NCBI RefSeq assembly: GCF_947496725.1
Contig: NZ_CANMDS010000004.1
Span: forward strand, 351,017-415,016
Source: an uncultured Dokdonia sp.
GTDB taxonomy: Bacteria > Bacteroidota > Bacteroidia > Flavobacteriales > Flavobacteriaceae
Direction of reading: 5' to 3'
DNA length: 64,000 nt
Shown here: in pieces, positions 1 to 7,910 of the stretch
How the letters are laid out: the number at the start of each line of letters is the position of its first letter
How positions within the stretch are numbered: position 1 is the stretch's first letter
Program-made: the position numbers and the translations under genes
Notes under the pieces: model-generated
The model's database searches: none
The model's input: the letters and a program-made list of their open reading frames with translations, nothing else
What the model was told of the DNA's origin: nothing

Positions 1-451
1 TGGGATTAATTGGACATTAGTAAATGATAATCCAGCTTTTAGTGAAAGAAGTTCTCATAGTGCGTTTGTTTTTGAAAATAAGTTATGGATTGTTGGTGGA
101 ACCGTAACTTCTAGTTTAAGCTCTAACGAAATATGGAATTCTACAGACGGAAACACGTGGACCCAAGTCCAAACCAACGGAGAAATATTTACAGAAAGGA
201 CTTTAAGCTCAATACAAATTTTTGATGATAGAATTTGGCTTTTTGGAGGTTTACAGAATAGTACTTTAGGAAGCTCTGACGAAATATGGATGAGTGAAGA
301 TGGTGAGAACTGGAACTTAGCTATAGATAGAAGTGTCTTTGGTAAGCGATATTCAGTAGCAACAACTGTTTTTCAAGATCGAATTTATCTAGTTTCTGGA
401 AGTTTAGAAGATGCATCAGAAATCCCAAATGATGTTTGGGTATTTGAATAA
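1..451 (+). CDS. Kelch-like beta-propeller protein, C-terminal part (gene starts before the window)
   Basis: An open frame runs from base 2 to a TAA at 449-451, giving about 149 residues with no start inside the window. The translation shows repeated kelch-type blades: an aromatic/WIVGG or WLFGG strand (KLWIVGG, RIWLFGG, RIYLVSG), then NEIW or DEIW, then a DG-x-W turn (TDGNTWTQV, EDGENWNLA). Three blades are visible, spaced about 50 residues apart. The family usually forms six- or seven-bladed propellers used for binding, often in secreted or cell-surface proteins. The N-terminus is missing, so export and any other domain cannot be judged. No sorting domain follows the last blade; the protein ends directly with VWVFE. 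Confidence 0.75.
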   Translation, partial: GINWTLVNDNPAFSERSSHSAFVFENKLWIVGGTVTSSLSSNEIWNSTDGNTWTQVQTNGEIFTERTLSSIQIFDDRIWLFGGLQNSTLGSSDEIWMSEDGENWNLAIDRSVFGKRYSVATTVFQDRIYLVSGSLEDASEIPNDVWVFE

Positions 452-466
452 AATACGCAGCTTGAT

Positions 467-847
467 TTATTTTGTCAGCAGTCCCTTTTCTTGATAAATG
501 GCAATACCTTTATCTATCATATCACTAATGGATGCTTCTAGCGAGGCGTCCATTTTTTTTATATGAAAACAACTCTTGCCCTTAAGACATTTTTTAAGCG
601 CAGGGTCTATGTCTGTAAAAGCCGCAACATCTGTATAAATAGGGAAGAAGTAAAGTCTACAGTCTTTGGGTTTGGGTATCACACTTGCAAAGTAATGACC
701 ATCTACTTTTTGTTTGCCTTGCATTGTGGGTATAATTCCCGCCGCCTCAAGACCTGCGCTGTCGTCTTTTCTGAGTTGTAGCTTGTCTTCGTGGGCTTTA
801 ATAAGTGTTCTTAAAGCTAGGTCTATTTCTATAGGGTTAGTGAGCAT
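467..847 (-). CDS. DUF1801 (YdhG-like) domain protein
   Basis: This 126-residue soluble protein has no signal peptide or membrane segment. The layout resembles the DUF1801/YdhG fold. An N-terminal helical part is followed by a strand-rich middle (HYFASVIPKPKDCRLYFFPIY), a lysine-rich segment with two cysteines (LKKCLKGKSCFHIKK), and a C-terminal helix ending YQEKGLL. DUF1801 proteins have been linked to iron-chaperone-like and phosphoprotein-binding roles, but the biochemical role is not settled, so none is claimed. It converges with the kelch-like gene (15-base gap) and is divergent from the MATE gene. The family call rests on remembered motif layout and is moderate. Confidence 0.6.
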   Translation of the reverse strand: MLTNPIEIDLALRTLIKAHEDKLQLRKDDSAGLEAAGIIPTMQGKQKVDGHYFASVIPKPKDCRLYFFPIYTDVAAFTDIDPALKKCLKGKSCFHIKKMDASLEASISDMIDKGIAIYQEKGLLTK

Positions 848-934
848 AGGTATGATGTACTATGTGATTAATGCTTTAAGATAAGAATTTGCTATTAAAC
901 TACTCGGTCTTTGTTTATGGATGAAGTATTTTTG

Positions 935-950
935 CGCTTTCGCGAAAGCG
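935..950. repeat. HIP-like palindrome copy 1 (16 bp perfect)
   Basis: A perfect CGCTTTCGCGAAAGCG copy. If the MATE gene starts at 911 or 917 it encodes RFRES near the N-terminus. If it starts at 968, which I prefer, the copy lies 18 bases upstream of the start, in the leader. Confidence 0.97.
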
Positions 951-967
951 TAAAAAAAACCAACCCA

Positions 968-2314
968 ATGCAGTTTTCAGACTACACAAAAGAATTTGGC
1001 ACAAACCTTAAAATAGCATTCCCTATAATGCTGGGACAGCTGGGTCATATACTTGTAGCTCTCGCAGATAACTTGATGGTAGGGCAGCTAGGTGCCGCAC
1101 AACTGGCAGCAGTAAGTCTGGGTAATAGTCTCGTTTTTATAGCACTCTCTATAGGTATAGGTTTCTCATTTGCCATCACGCCACTTGTGGCAGAGGCAGA
1201 TGGTCAAGGTAATATAGAGAAGGGGCGACTGCACTTTCACCACGGGGTGATTATGTGTGCTGTAAACGGTGTGTTGCTTTTTGTAACCTTGCTTATTGCA
1301 AAGCCGGTTTTGTATATGCTAGACCAACCGCCAGAGGTGGTAGCGCTTGCGATACCGTACCTTGAGATTGTAGCGTTATCTATGATTCCGCTTATGATTT
1401 TTCAAGCTTTTAAGCAGTTTGCAGATGGATTGTCACAAACTAAATATGCGATGTATGCCACTATACTTGCAAATATTGTAAATGTCTTATTTAACTATGT
1501 GCTCATTTACGGGATCTGGATTTTTCCAAGGCTTGAGGTTGAGGGGGCTGCCTGGGGGACACTCATATCACGATTTTTTATGCTGGGGCTGCTCATTTTT
1601 ATGCTTTCGCGAAAGCGTAAATTTAAATCGTATTTTTTCTGGGATGGTGCAAGTCACATACAGCTTAGCGAGTTTAAAACACTTATAAAACTAGGTTTTC
1701 CCACAGCTTTACAAATGCTTTTTGAAGTAGGTGTGTTTACGGCGGCTATTTTCTTATCTGGAATTCTGGGGACTAATGCCCAGGCGGCAAATCAAATTGC
1801 GCTTAATCTTGCGTCTATGACATTTATGATAGCTGTAGGGCTGGGAGTCACGGGTACCATACGTGTAGGAAACCAAAAGGGGAAAAGGGATTATCCAAAT
1901 TTGAGGCGTATCGCTTTTTCTATCTTTATACTTTGTTTCCTTATCGAGGCGGTCTTTGCTGTAGGTTTTATAGTGCTCAAAGACTGGTTACCTCCTTTCT
2001 ATATAGATAATCCAGAGGTGATTTTTATGGCAGCACAATTACTCGTTGTGGCAGCATTGTTTCAGCTCAGTGATGGAGTACAAGTTACCATTCTAGGTGC
2101 GTTAAGAGGTTTACAAGATGTAAATATCCCTACAGTGATATGTTTTATAGCTTACTGGGTAATAGGCTTCCCGGTGATGTGGTATTTTGGGAAAGAGGCG
2201 CAAATGGGTGTTCAAGGCATCTGGGTAGGGCTACTGGTAGGGCTCACAGCATCTGCCACAATGCTATATTTTAGATTTAACTACCTTAGTAAAAAGTTGA
2301 TAAGTGGGGTGTAA
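968..2314 (+). CDS. MATE-family multidrug/toxin efflux transporter
   Basis: An inner-membrane antiporter of the NorM-like MATE family, about 448 residues from ATG 968. Twelve hydrophobic segments in two similar halves are expected and visible. The N-terminal family motif reads LGQLGHILVALADNLMVG, and the second half begins LIKLGFPTALQMLFEVGVF. MATE proteins export cationic or toxic compounds using Na+ or H+. Start choice: the frame is open from TTG 911 and ATG 917. The family normally begins just before a YTKEF-like motif, and the bases before 968 are A-rich, as favoured in Bacteroidota. A start at 968 also leaves the palindrome at 935-950 untranslated. A second palindrome copy at 1603 encodes LSRKR in a cytoplasmic loop. 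It is a drug/metabolite exporter, not a polysaccharide flippase. Confidence 0.93.
   Translation: MQFSDYTKEFGTNLKIAFPIMLGQLGHILVALADNLMVGQLGAAQLAAVSLGNSLVFIALSIGIGFSFAITPLVAEADGQGNIEKGRLHFHHGVIMCAVNGVLLFVTLLIAKPVLYMLDQPPEVVALAIPYLEIVALSMIPLMIFQAFKQFADGLSQTKYAMYATILANIVNVLFNYVLIYGIWIFPRLEVEGAAWGTLISRFFMLGLLIFMLSRKRKFKSYFFWDGASHIQLSEFKTLIKLGFPTALQMLFEVGVFTAAIFLSGILGTNAQAANQIALNLASMTFMIAVGLGVTGTIRVGNQKGKRDYPNLRRIAFSIFILCFLIEAVFAVGFIVLKDWLPPFYIDNPEVIFMAAQLLVVAALFQLSDGVQVTILGALRGLQDVNIPTVICFIAYWVIGFPVMWYFGKEAQMGVQGIWVGLLVGLTASATMLYFRFNYLSKKLISGV
1603..1616. repeat. HIP-like palindrome copy 2 (14 bp core)
   Basis: The GCTTTCGCGAAAGC core, flanked T and G. It lies inside the MATE gene in the LSRKR phase, within a basic loop between membrane helices. 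Confidence 0.97.
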
Positions 2315-2349
2315 CCGCACCATAACAAGAGATATATAAATAGATAATT

Positions 2350-2580
2350 ATGACAGTACCAAAGTTCTTACTAGGTGATAATTCAGATTTTTCTGATCAT
2401 ATTTTTGTGATTCATACAGAGTTTCCTCGTTTTATAATAGATCTCACTATTGATGAGATAGAGTGGTTTGAAGAGTTTGACCGTCAAGACGAAGATGAGC
2501 TTGCCTCAGAGACCGAAAATGCTATAAAGGAAGCTACAGAGTGGTACGACGCCGAAATGGAAAAATTTGAGAACGAGTAG
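2350..2580 (+). CDS. Small acidic conserved hypothetical protein (76 aa)
   Basis: A small, very acidic soluble protein with no signal peptide. It has an N-terminal strand-like part (HIFVIHTEFPRFIIDL) followed by an acidic helical tail rich in E and D. It lies 35 bases after the MATE gene and 3 bases before the PAP2 gene, so it is probably co-transcribed with the latter. I recognise no named domain. Reality as a gene is supported by tight packing, same-strand context and an even acidic composition unlike a shadow ORF. Function is unknown. Confidence 0.8.
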   Translation: MTVPKFLLGDNSDFSDHIFVIHTEFPRFIIDLTIDEIEWFEEFDRQDEDELASETENAIKEATEWYDAEMEKFENE

Positions 2581-2583
2581 ATA

Positions 2584-3147
2584 ATGGAGCAACTCGTACA
2601 ATATGATCAAGAGCTTTTTTTATTCTTAAACGGTCTGGGTAGTACCACCTGGGATCAGTTCTGGCTTATTGTAACAAATAAGCTTAGCTCTATACCCTTA
2701 TATGCGCTCTTACTTTTCTTTATTTACAAGCAGTACGGGATGAAGGGTACACTCATTACTGTGGTATGCGTAGCATTACTCATTACTGGGGTAGACCAGC
2801 TCGCAAATGCTTTTAAGCACGGTTTTATGAGACCAAGACCGTGTAGAGTTGCCGCTTTTGAAACGACCATAAGATACATTGCAGAGCGCTGTGGTCGTTA
2901 CGGATACTATTCTGCACACGCTGGTAATAGTATGGCTGTTGCCGTTTTTGCAGGTCTAGCGCTTAGGCGTAGTTATAAGAATTTGATTTTCTTTTTGCTT
3001 TTTTGGTCTGCGGTAGTGGGTTATAGCCGCATTTATGTGGGAGTACATTATCCTGGCGATGTACTTACTGGGTGGATTATAGGAGCAGCCATAGGCTATG
3101 GTCTTTATAAATTGCAGCAGTTTTTGATTGTGAAATATGATAAGTAG
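2584..3147 (+). CDS. PAP2-family membrane phosphatase
   Basis: An integral membrane acid phosphatase of the PAP2 superfamily, 187 residues with about five hydrophobic helices. The three phosphatase motifs are visible: KHGFMRPRP (about 78-86), SAHAGNSMA in place of the usual PSGH (about 119-127), and SRIYVGVHYPGD (about 154-165), which carries the nucleophilic and acid-base histidines and the aspartate. Family members dephosphorylate lipid phosphates such as undecaprenyl pyrophosphate or phosphatidylglycerophosphate at the outer face of the inner membrane. The substrate here cannot be told. It follows the small acidic gene by 3 bases and converges on the MeaB gene (8-base gap). Confidence 0.9.
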   Translation: MEQLVQYDQELFLFLNGLGSTTWDQFWLIVTNKLSSIPLYALLLFFIYKQYGMKGTLITVVCVALLITGVDQLANAFKHGFMRPRPCRVAAFETTIRYIAERCGRYGYYSAHAGNSMAVAVFAGLALRRSYKNLIFFLLFWSAVVGYSRIYVGVHYPGDVLTGWIIGAAIGYGLYKLQQFLIVKYDK

Positions 3148-3155
3148 TTAGACTA

Positions 3156-4202
3156 TTACTTACTTGCGATGTCTAGCAATTGCTGTGCTGCTATAAAGGG
3201 AGAAACTTCTCCTTGAGCCACTTTAGATAAGACAGCATCTAGTTTACCAACCACCTTGTCATTTGCATAAAAGGCGTCTTTAAGCTTATTTTCTATAGTT
3301 TGTAGTAGCCAGAATTTATTTTGCTCGGCTCTTTTTGTTTTAAAGTAAGTTGATTTTTTGGTTGTTGAGGTATAATCAGATATGAGTTTCCATACTTCTT
3401 CAATCCCCGTGTTTTCTAGCGCGCTACAGGTTGTAACCTTTGGTGTCCAGTTGCTGGGTTTAGGAGGGAAGAGGTGTAACGCTTTCGCGAAAGCGGTCTT
3501 AGCCAGCTTTGCAGCTTTTGTATTACCACCGTCTGCTTTATTGATCACAATGGCATCTGCCATCTCAATAATACCTCTTTTAATGCCTTGTAACTCATCA
3601 CCAGCCCCAGCTAGTTTGAGTAGCAAAAAGAAGTCTACCATAGAGTGTACGATGGTCTCGCTCTGACCTACACCCACCGTTTCGATTATAATCACGTCAT
3701 AACCTGCAGCCTCACAAAGGATGATGGCTTCTCGTGTTTTACGAGCTACACCTCCCAGAGATTTTCCTGATGCGCTGGGACGTATATAAGCTTTAGGGTT
3801 TTGAGCCAGTGTATACATTCTAGTTTTATCACCTAGAATACTACCGTGGGAGACTGAGCTTGTAGGGTCTACCGCTAGTACGGCAACTTTATGTCCTTGT
3901 GAAGTAAGATGGTTGCCAAAGGTTTCTATAAAAGTACTCTTACCCACGCCAGGCACGCCGGTAATACCTATCCTTACAGATTTATTAGCCTTACTTAGGC
4001 AAGCTTCTATAAGATGTTGTCCTTTATCTTGATGTGATTGTACGGTGCTCTCAATGAGAGTGATGCCTTGAGAGAGTGCCGTGATATCTCCTTGAGCAAT
4101 AGCAGTTGCTAGCTCTTGAGTATTTATAGTTTTTTGCCTTTTACGAGTCTTGTAAAACGCAGGATTAATACTCTTGTTAATATGTGTAGCATCTTTACTC
4201 AC
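3156..4202 (-). CDS. meaB: Methylmalonyl-CoA mutase-associated GTPase MeaB (ArgK family)
   Basis: A cytoplasmic G3E-family GTPase chaperone, 348 residues. It gates loading and protects adenosylcobalamin-dependent methylmalonyl-CoA mutase. The Walker A motif TGVPGVGKST is at about 81-90. Switch and Walker B-like segments include VDPTSS and ETVGVGQSE, and the base-specificity motif reads NKADGG. The C-terminal dimerisation helices are present, so the length is normal. No mutase gene lies in the window, although a cob(I)alamin adenosyltransferase is 9 kb away. A palindrome copy at 3480-3495 is read as AFAKA within LAKTAFAKALHLFPP, where family members usually have a helix of the same length. This suggests the repeat arose by substitution rather than insertion (inference from memory of the family). 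Confidence 0.92.
   Translation of the reverse strand: MSKDATHINKSINPAFYKTRKRQKTINTQELATAIAQGDITALSQGITLIESTVQSHQDKGQHLIEACLSKANKSVRIGITGVPGVGKSTFIETFGNHLTSQGHKVAVLAVDPTSSVSHGSILGDKTRMYTLAQNPKAYIRPSASGKSLGGVARKTREAIILCEAAGYDVIIIETVGVGQSETIVHSMVDFFLLLKLAGAGDELQGIKRGIIEMADAIVINKADGGNTKAAKLAKTAFAKALHLFPPKPSNWTPKVTTCSALENTGIEEVWKLISDYTSTTKKSTYFKTKRAEQNKFWLLQTIENKLKDAFYANDKVVGKLDAVLSKVAQGEVSPFIAAQQLLDIASK
3480..3495. repeat. HIP-like palindrome copy 3 (16 bp perfect)
   Basis: Inside meaB (minus strand), AFAKA phase, after the NKADGG motif. Confidence 0.97.
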
Positions 4203-4300
4203 AGAAGTACCAAATTACTACTTTCTTCATAATTATGTGAGTTTAAGAGCTGCGTTTTATCCCTAAAAGAACTGCCAAGTGTAAAGAAGTAAAACTAGAG

Positions 4301-4768
4301 TTATGAGTCTTTGTACTTCTTTTTAACCTTGGCTTTAAGCTTTGTAAGATCTGCGTGTGATTGCTTTATCTGGAACTCCATAGGTACAAGCACTTCTAGT
4401 ATATGTACGGGTAACCAGCTGTCATCTATAAGACGTTTGAGGAGTATGAGTACCATCTCGTCTTGAATCATACACGCGCCCACAATGTTTGTAGGTGTTT
4501 TATGCTCCATAGCTGCTGTTACATCTAGCCAGTCACGATCTGCACTACCCTTTACAATATCTAGCCTGTTTGGCGTGATACCTTCTTCTGCCATTCGGGA
4601 TACTATCTTGTGACAAAACTTATTACGGCTTACGCTTTCCTTAGCTAGAAATCTTTTGTACTCTGTAATCTCAATTTCTTCTGCAGCATTAAAATAGCGA
4701 CGCTCTGCCCAGAAGCATTCGTCTAGCAGGTCGTTAAGATTTTCATATGCAATATCGAGGTGATTCAT
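4301..4768 (-). CDS. PA2169/DUF2383-type ferritin-like four-helix protein
   Basis: A soluble 155-residue, all-helical protein. The order of helices matches the DUF2383/PA2169 ferritin-like family: a first helix with LNDLLDECFWAERRYFNAAE, a second with KRFLAKESVSRNKF, the connecting ITPNRLDIVKGSADRDWLDV segment, then two long helices ending in a lysine-rich tail. Family members are four-helix bundles of unclear, possibly stress-related, function. The metal ligands of true ferritins are not clearly conserved here, so no ferroxidase role is claimed. It is divergent from the sigma factor gene, sharing a 209-base intergenic region. Confidence 0.6.
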   Translation of the reverse strand: MNHLDIAYENLNDLLDECFWAERRYFNAAEEIEITEYKRFLAKESVSRNKFCHKIVSRMAEEGITPNRLDIVKGSADRDWLDVTAAMEHKTPTNIVGACMIQDEMVLILLKRLIDDSWLPVHILEVLVPMEFQIKQSHADLTKLKAKVKKKYKDS

Positions 4769-4900
4769 ATACTGAGCTTCAAATATAGACTAGTCGCGGT
4801 ATTTAAAATAGTCTTACTTCATTATTACTTAAAAATTATGAATAGTTTATTTATAATCTAGTAGTATCTTAATGGGTTGTTAACTCAAAAAAAATAAAAC

Positions 4901-4920
4901 TTTTTGCAACATTGCAAAAA
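4901..4920. promoter_or_regulatory. Inverted repeat upstream of the sigma factor operon (candidate operator)
   Basis: TTTTTGCAA, a 2-base spacer, then TTGCAAAAA: two perfect 9-base arms. It lies about 58 bases before the sigma factor start, in the divergent intergenic region with the ferritin-like gene. No T-run consistent with termination follows on the plus strand, so a dimeric regulator site is more likely than a terminator. Function is inferred. Confidence 0.45.
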
Positions 4921-4977
4921 AGACCTCGTCTTTAAGAAGAATAGCAATAATAAACCAATCAAAACCAACCATCCATT

Positions 4978-5523
4978 TTGCTAGTTAGTGATCTCATACA
5001 AAAATGCAAGGCAAATGATAGAAAGGCACAGCTGCAGCTGTACAATAAATACTGTGATGGTATGTATTGCGTAGCCTTTAGATTTTTGAAAAATGCATTT
5101 GAGGCAGAAGAGGCAATGCACGAGGGCTTTATAAATGCCTTTGCAAAGCTTCATCAGTTTACGGGAGAAGTCACCTTTGGAGCCTGGCTTAAGCGCATCG
5201 TGATTAATAAAAGTCTCGATATGATTAAGGCAAAAAAAGCAACACTTATCCCACTTAATGAGGAAGTAATGGGCAAGGTAGATGATGATAATGATTGGAA
5301 TGTGGCAGATGGAGTAACCGTAGACCACATTAAGAAAACCATCAGTGAGCTTCCTGAGCGATATGAGTATCCTCTTATGCTATTTTTAATAGAGGGATAC
5401 GATCACCAGGAGATCTCAGAGATATTACAGATTACAGAAGTCGCTTCTAGAACGCTGGTGCACCGCGGTAAGAAGAAGCTTCAACAACACTTAAAGACCC
5501 TTAATTATGGCACAGGATATTAG
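4978..5523 (+). CDS. ECF-type RNA polymerase sigma factor
   Basis: A 181-residue sigma-70 family protein with region 2 at about 15-85 (LYNKYCDGMYCVAFRFLKN...AWLKRIVINKSLDMIK) and region 4 at about 125-175 (LPERYEYPLMLFLIEGY, EISEILQITEVASRTLVHRGKKKL). It lacks sigma regions 1 and 3, as expected for an ECF factor. The start is a TTG at 4978, the only start codon near the expected N-terminus, and the match to family N-termini is good. The end overlaps the next gene by 17 bases, an arrangement typical of a sigma factor coupled to its membrane anti-sigma factor. A perfect inverted repeat lies about 58 bases upstream. Confidence 0.93.
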   Translation: MLVSDLIQKCKANDRKAQLQLYNKYCDGMYCVAFRFLKNAFEAEEAMHEGFINAFAKLHQFTGEVTFGAWLKRIVINKSLDMIKAKKATLIPLNEEVMGKVDDDNDWNVADGVTVDHIKKTISELPERYEYPLMLFLIEGYDHQEISEILQITEVASRTLVHRGKKKLQQHLKTLNYGTGY

Positions 5524-6112
5524 AGAGCTTATCAAGAGCGAGAGCGGTGAGCAAGAGCAGCTGCGAGAAGGCCACTTATCACGTTTTGAGCAATTACTTG
5601 AAGAGCGTATGCCAGAAGAGCAGAAACCTTCAAAGCCTAAAGGCGGTATATTTTTATGGATGAAGATAGCAGCCGTACTTATTGTAGCTGGTGGTATTGT
5701 AATGATGGTGTATAATAACGCTTTCGCGAAAGCGGAAGACGCACCCATAGTACAAGCTACCCCAGAAAATACAGAAACGGTAGAACCAGAAATCTTATTA
5801 AGTGCTATATCACCAGAATTTAAAAAAGTAGAAGATTACTACCTCGCTAGTGTAAACCTAGAGATTGCCCGCCTTGAGATAACAGATGATAATAAAGAGC
5901 TTATAGATGCTTTTATGAAACAGCTGTCAGATCTTGATGCAGAGTATAAAAGTCTCAATCGTGAGATTACCGAAAGTGGTGTAAGTGAAGAGATGGTAAA
6001 CGCAATGATAGAAAACTTAAAATTGCGTGTGGAGCTTATGATAAAACTCAAAGCAAAACTTAAAGAAATGAAAAACGCTGCTCAACAAGAAGCAGCCATT
6101 CAAACGGTATAA
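5507..6112 (+). CDS. Single-pass membrane protein, probable anti-sigma factor
   Basis: A 201-residue protein with a cytoplasmic charged N-terminus of about 46 residues, one transmembrane helix at about 47-70 (IFLWMKIAAVLIVAGGIVMM) and a periplasmic, highly helical, charged C-terminus. The topology and the 17-base overlap with the upstream ECF sigma gene suggest an anti-sigma factor. I see no canonical ASD or zinc (HxxxCxxC) motif, so the call rests on context. The palindrome at 5719-5734 is read as AFAKA directly after the membrane helix. It is followed by one base and then the DUF4097-like secreted protein, so the three genes form one operon. Confidence 0.7.
   Translation: MAQDIRELIKSESGEQEQLREGHLSRFEQLLEERMPEEQKPSKPKGGIFLWMKIAAVLIVAGGIVMMVYNNAFAKAEDAPIVQATPENTETVEPEILLSAISPEFKKVEDYYLASVNLEIARLEITDDNKELIDAFMKQLSDLDAEYKSLNREITESGVSEEMVNAMIENLKLRVELMIKLKAKLKEMKNAAQQEAAIQTV
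5719..5734. repeat. HIP-like palindrome copy 4 (16 bp perfect)
   Basis: Inside the probable anti-sigma gene, AFAKA phase, encoding residues 72-76 just outside the membrane helix. Confidence 0.97.
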
Positions 6113-6113
6113 G

Positions 6114-7820
6114 ATGAAACAGTATAAGATATTATGGCCAGTGATGATGTTACTATTTGTAGCATCTGGGAGCGTATTTGCGCAGGCTAAAAAAACAAAG
6201 TTAAACGAGCGCTTTTCTGTAAACAAAGACGTGCAGATAGATGTAGACACACGTTATGCAGATGTGATTTTTGAAACCTGGAACAAAAATGAAGTCGCAA
6301 TAGAGGCATATGTAGAGGGAGCAAATGCAAGTGAAGCAGCAAGGTCTTGGGATCTTGACGTGAGTGGTAATAGTAACCAGGTACGAGTTACAAGTAAAGG
6401 AGGTTATGGAGATTCAAAAGTTTATGATATAAGTGATCTAGATAACGTACACCTAGATCTTGATCTAGGAGAAATTATAGGGCAATCACTTAGTATTGTT
6501 GAGCCTGTGATGAATGGCCTTGTAGGGCCGCTGCTAGAAGGTATCTCTGGAGCAAGACTTCCAGATGAGTATTATGAAGAAATGGGGAAAATGAAATTTG
6601 ACCACGAGGCATATAAAAGAGAAGGTAGAGCTTACATAAAGCGATGGGAGCGTGAGATGGATAAGAGTTTTGGCCCTGAGTTTGAGCGTAAAATGGAGAA
6701 GTGGGAGAAAGAAGCAGAGCAAAGGTCTGAAGACTGGAGCGAGCGCCTTATAGAGCAATCTGGCATCCCAAAATGGCCTTTTAATAGCAAAGGAAATATC
6801 ACTTTTGATAGTGATGAGTATGAAAAAGACAAGCAAGCTTACGTAAATAAGTTAAACCGAAAGTACGGTACGAGAGTAAGTGTACGTGAGGTAGATAGCT
6901 GGCTTGAAGATGTTGAGGCCTGGGGAGAAGATTTTGGAGAGAGAATGGAAGACTGGGGTGAGAACTTTGGTAAATCTATGGAGAAGTGGGGTGAAAACTT
7001 TGGTGAAAATTTCGGAAAGTCTATGGAGAAGTGGGGAGAGTCTTTTGGAAAAGATATGGAGAAGTGGGGAGAAAACTTCGGCAAGAAAATGGAAAAATGG
7101 GCAGAAGAGCACGAAGGTGAGTGGGAAGAAACTCATACAAGAGATGAAAACGGAAATAGAAGTAGCCACTACAGCCTTAATTATGATTCTGATAAGGCTT
7201 CATCAAAAAAGTCTAACCGAAACGTAAAACGTGTTATTATCATAAAAATGCCTAAGCGTGCAGAGCTAGATCTTAATGTACGTTACGGTAAAGTAAAAAT
7301 GGCAGATGCTTATAATGCAAAAGCGGTTATCTCACACGGTAGTCTTGCTGCCACAACCATCGATGGAAGAAACACCTCCATCGATGTTTCTTACAGCCCT
7401 GTAACCATCACAAACTGGAACAAAGGAACTCTCGTGACTAATCACGTTAAAGATTGTGATATAAACACAGCTACAGACATTAAAGTCACGTCTAACTCTA
7501 GTAACGTACACATTAATCGTCTAGATGGTTCTGGTATGATATCTGGGTCATTTGGTAAGTTGTCAATCCCTCAAGTGAGTGATAACTTTGGGACGCTTAC
7601 TTTATTTTTAGAAAATAGCGACCTCGCTTTAAAATTACCACAGGCGGCATTTAACTTTAGTTACAGTGGTGATCATAATGACTTCTTTATCCCTAAGCAA
7701 CTCGAGACACAGTCTATGAAAAACGGATCTACAGAGATGGTAAATGGGTTTCATAAATCTAGAAGTACTGGTAATACCATTACGATTAATGCTAAGTATA
7801 GTGACGTAGTATTGCAATAA
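6114..7820 (+). CDS. Secreted DUF4097-like protein with tandem WG-rich repeats
   Basis: A 568-residue protein with a clear signal peptide (about 1-24, ending VFAQA). After it comes a short beta segment (VQIDVDTRYADVIFETW), then about 220 very charged residues. That stretch contains five tandem copies of an 11-residue unit, ENFGKSMEKWG and variants, plus related upstream sequence (ERKMEKWEKEAEQRSEDW). The C-terminal 190 residues are serine/threonine-rich beta repeats with RYGKVKMADAYNAK and related strands, as in DUF4097 adhesin-like beta-solenoids. It is the third gene of the sigma/anti-sigma operon, so it may be the sensor input or an envelope target of that system (inference). A hairpin with a T-run follows at 7847. 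Confidence 0.8.
   Translation: MKQYKILWPVMMLLFVASGSVFAQAKKTKLNERFSVNKDVQIDVDTRYADVIFETWNKNEVAIEAYVEGANASEAARSWDLDVSGNSNQVRVTSKGGYGDSKVYDISDLDNVHLDLDLGEIIGQSLSIVEPVMNGLVGPLLEGISGARLPDEYYEEMGKMKFDHEAYKREGRAYIKRWEREMDKSFGPEFERKMEKWEKEAEQRSEDWSERLIEQSGIPKWPFNSKGNITFDSDEYEKDKQAYVNKLNRKYGTRVSVREVDSWLEDVEAWGEDFGERMEDWGENFGKSMEKWGENFGENFGKSMEKWGESFGKDMEKWGENFGKKMEKWAEEHEGEWEETHTRDENGNRSSHYSLNYDSDKASSKKSNRNVKRVIIIKMPKRAELDLNVRYGKVKMADAYNAKAVISHGSLAATTIDGRNTSIDVSYSPVTITNWNKGTLVTNHVKDCDINTATDIKVTSNSSNVHINRLDGSGMISGSFGKLSIPQVSDNFGTLTLFLENSDLALKLPQAAFNFSYSGDHNDFFIPKQLETQSMKNGSTEMVNGFHKSRSTGNTITINAKYSDVVLQ
6927..7103 (+). repeat. Tandem 33-bp coding repeats (11-residue unit)
   Basis: Five in-frame units at 6927, 6960, 7005, 7038 and 7071, with a 4-residue partial unit (ENFG) at 6993. 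The consensus is ENFGKSMEKWG. Third-codon positions differ between units, so the array is not a very recent expansion. Confidence 0.9.
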
Positions 7821-7846
7821 ACAGCGATTACATACTAAATTATTGT

Positions 7847-7865
7847 GCAGCTATGGCTGCTTTTT
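7847..7865 (+). terminator. Hairpin terminator after the sigma operon
   Basis: GCAGC, loop TATG, GCTGC, then TTTTT. It lies 26 bases after the stop of the DUF4097-like gene. Confidence 0.65.
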
Positions 7866-7910
7866 GTGTTTTGTATTGAAGTTGTATTTTTAGGCAACAA
7901 ATAACAACCA

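Noticed and set aside
968..2314. MATE protein as a polysaccharide flippase (Wzx)
   Set aside because: Motifs match NorM-like MATE exporters and the gene is 17 kb from the polysaccharide locus on a different transcript.
6534..7227. Several antisense and alternative frames across the WG repeat region
   Set aside because: They follow from the repeat composition (for example FSPHFSID periods) and are shadows of the real gene.
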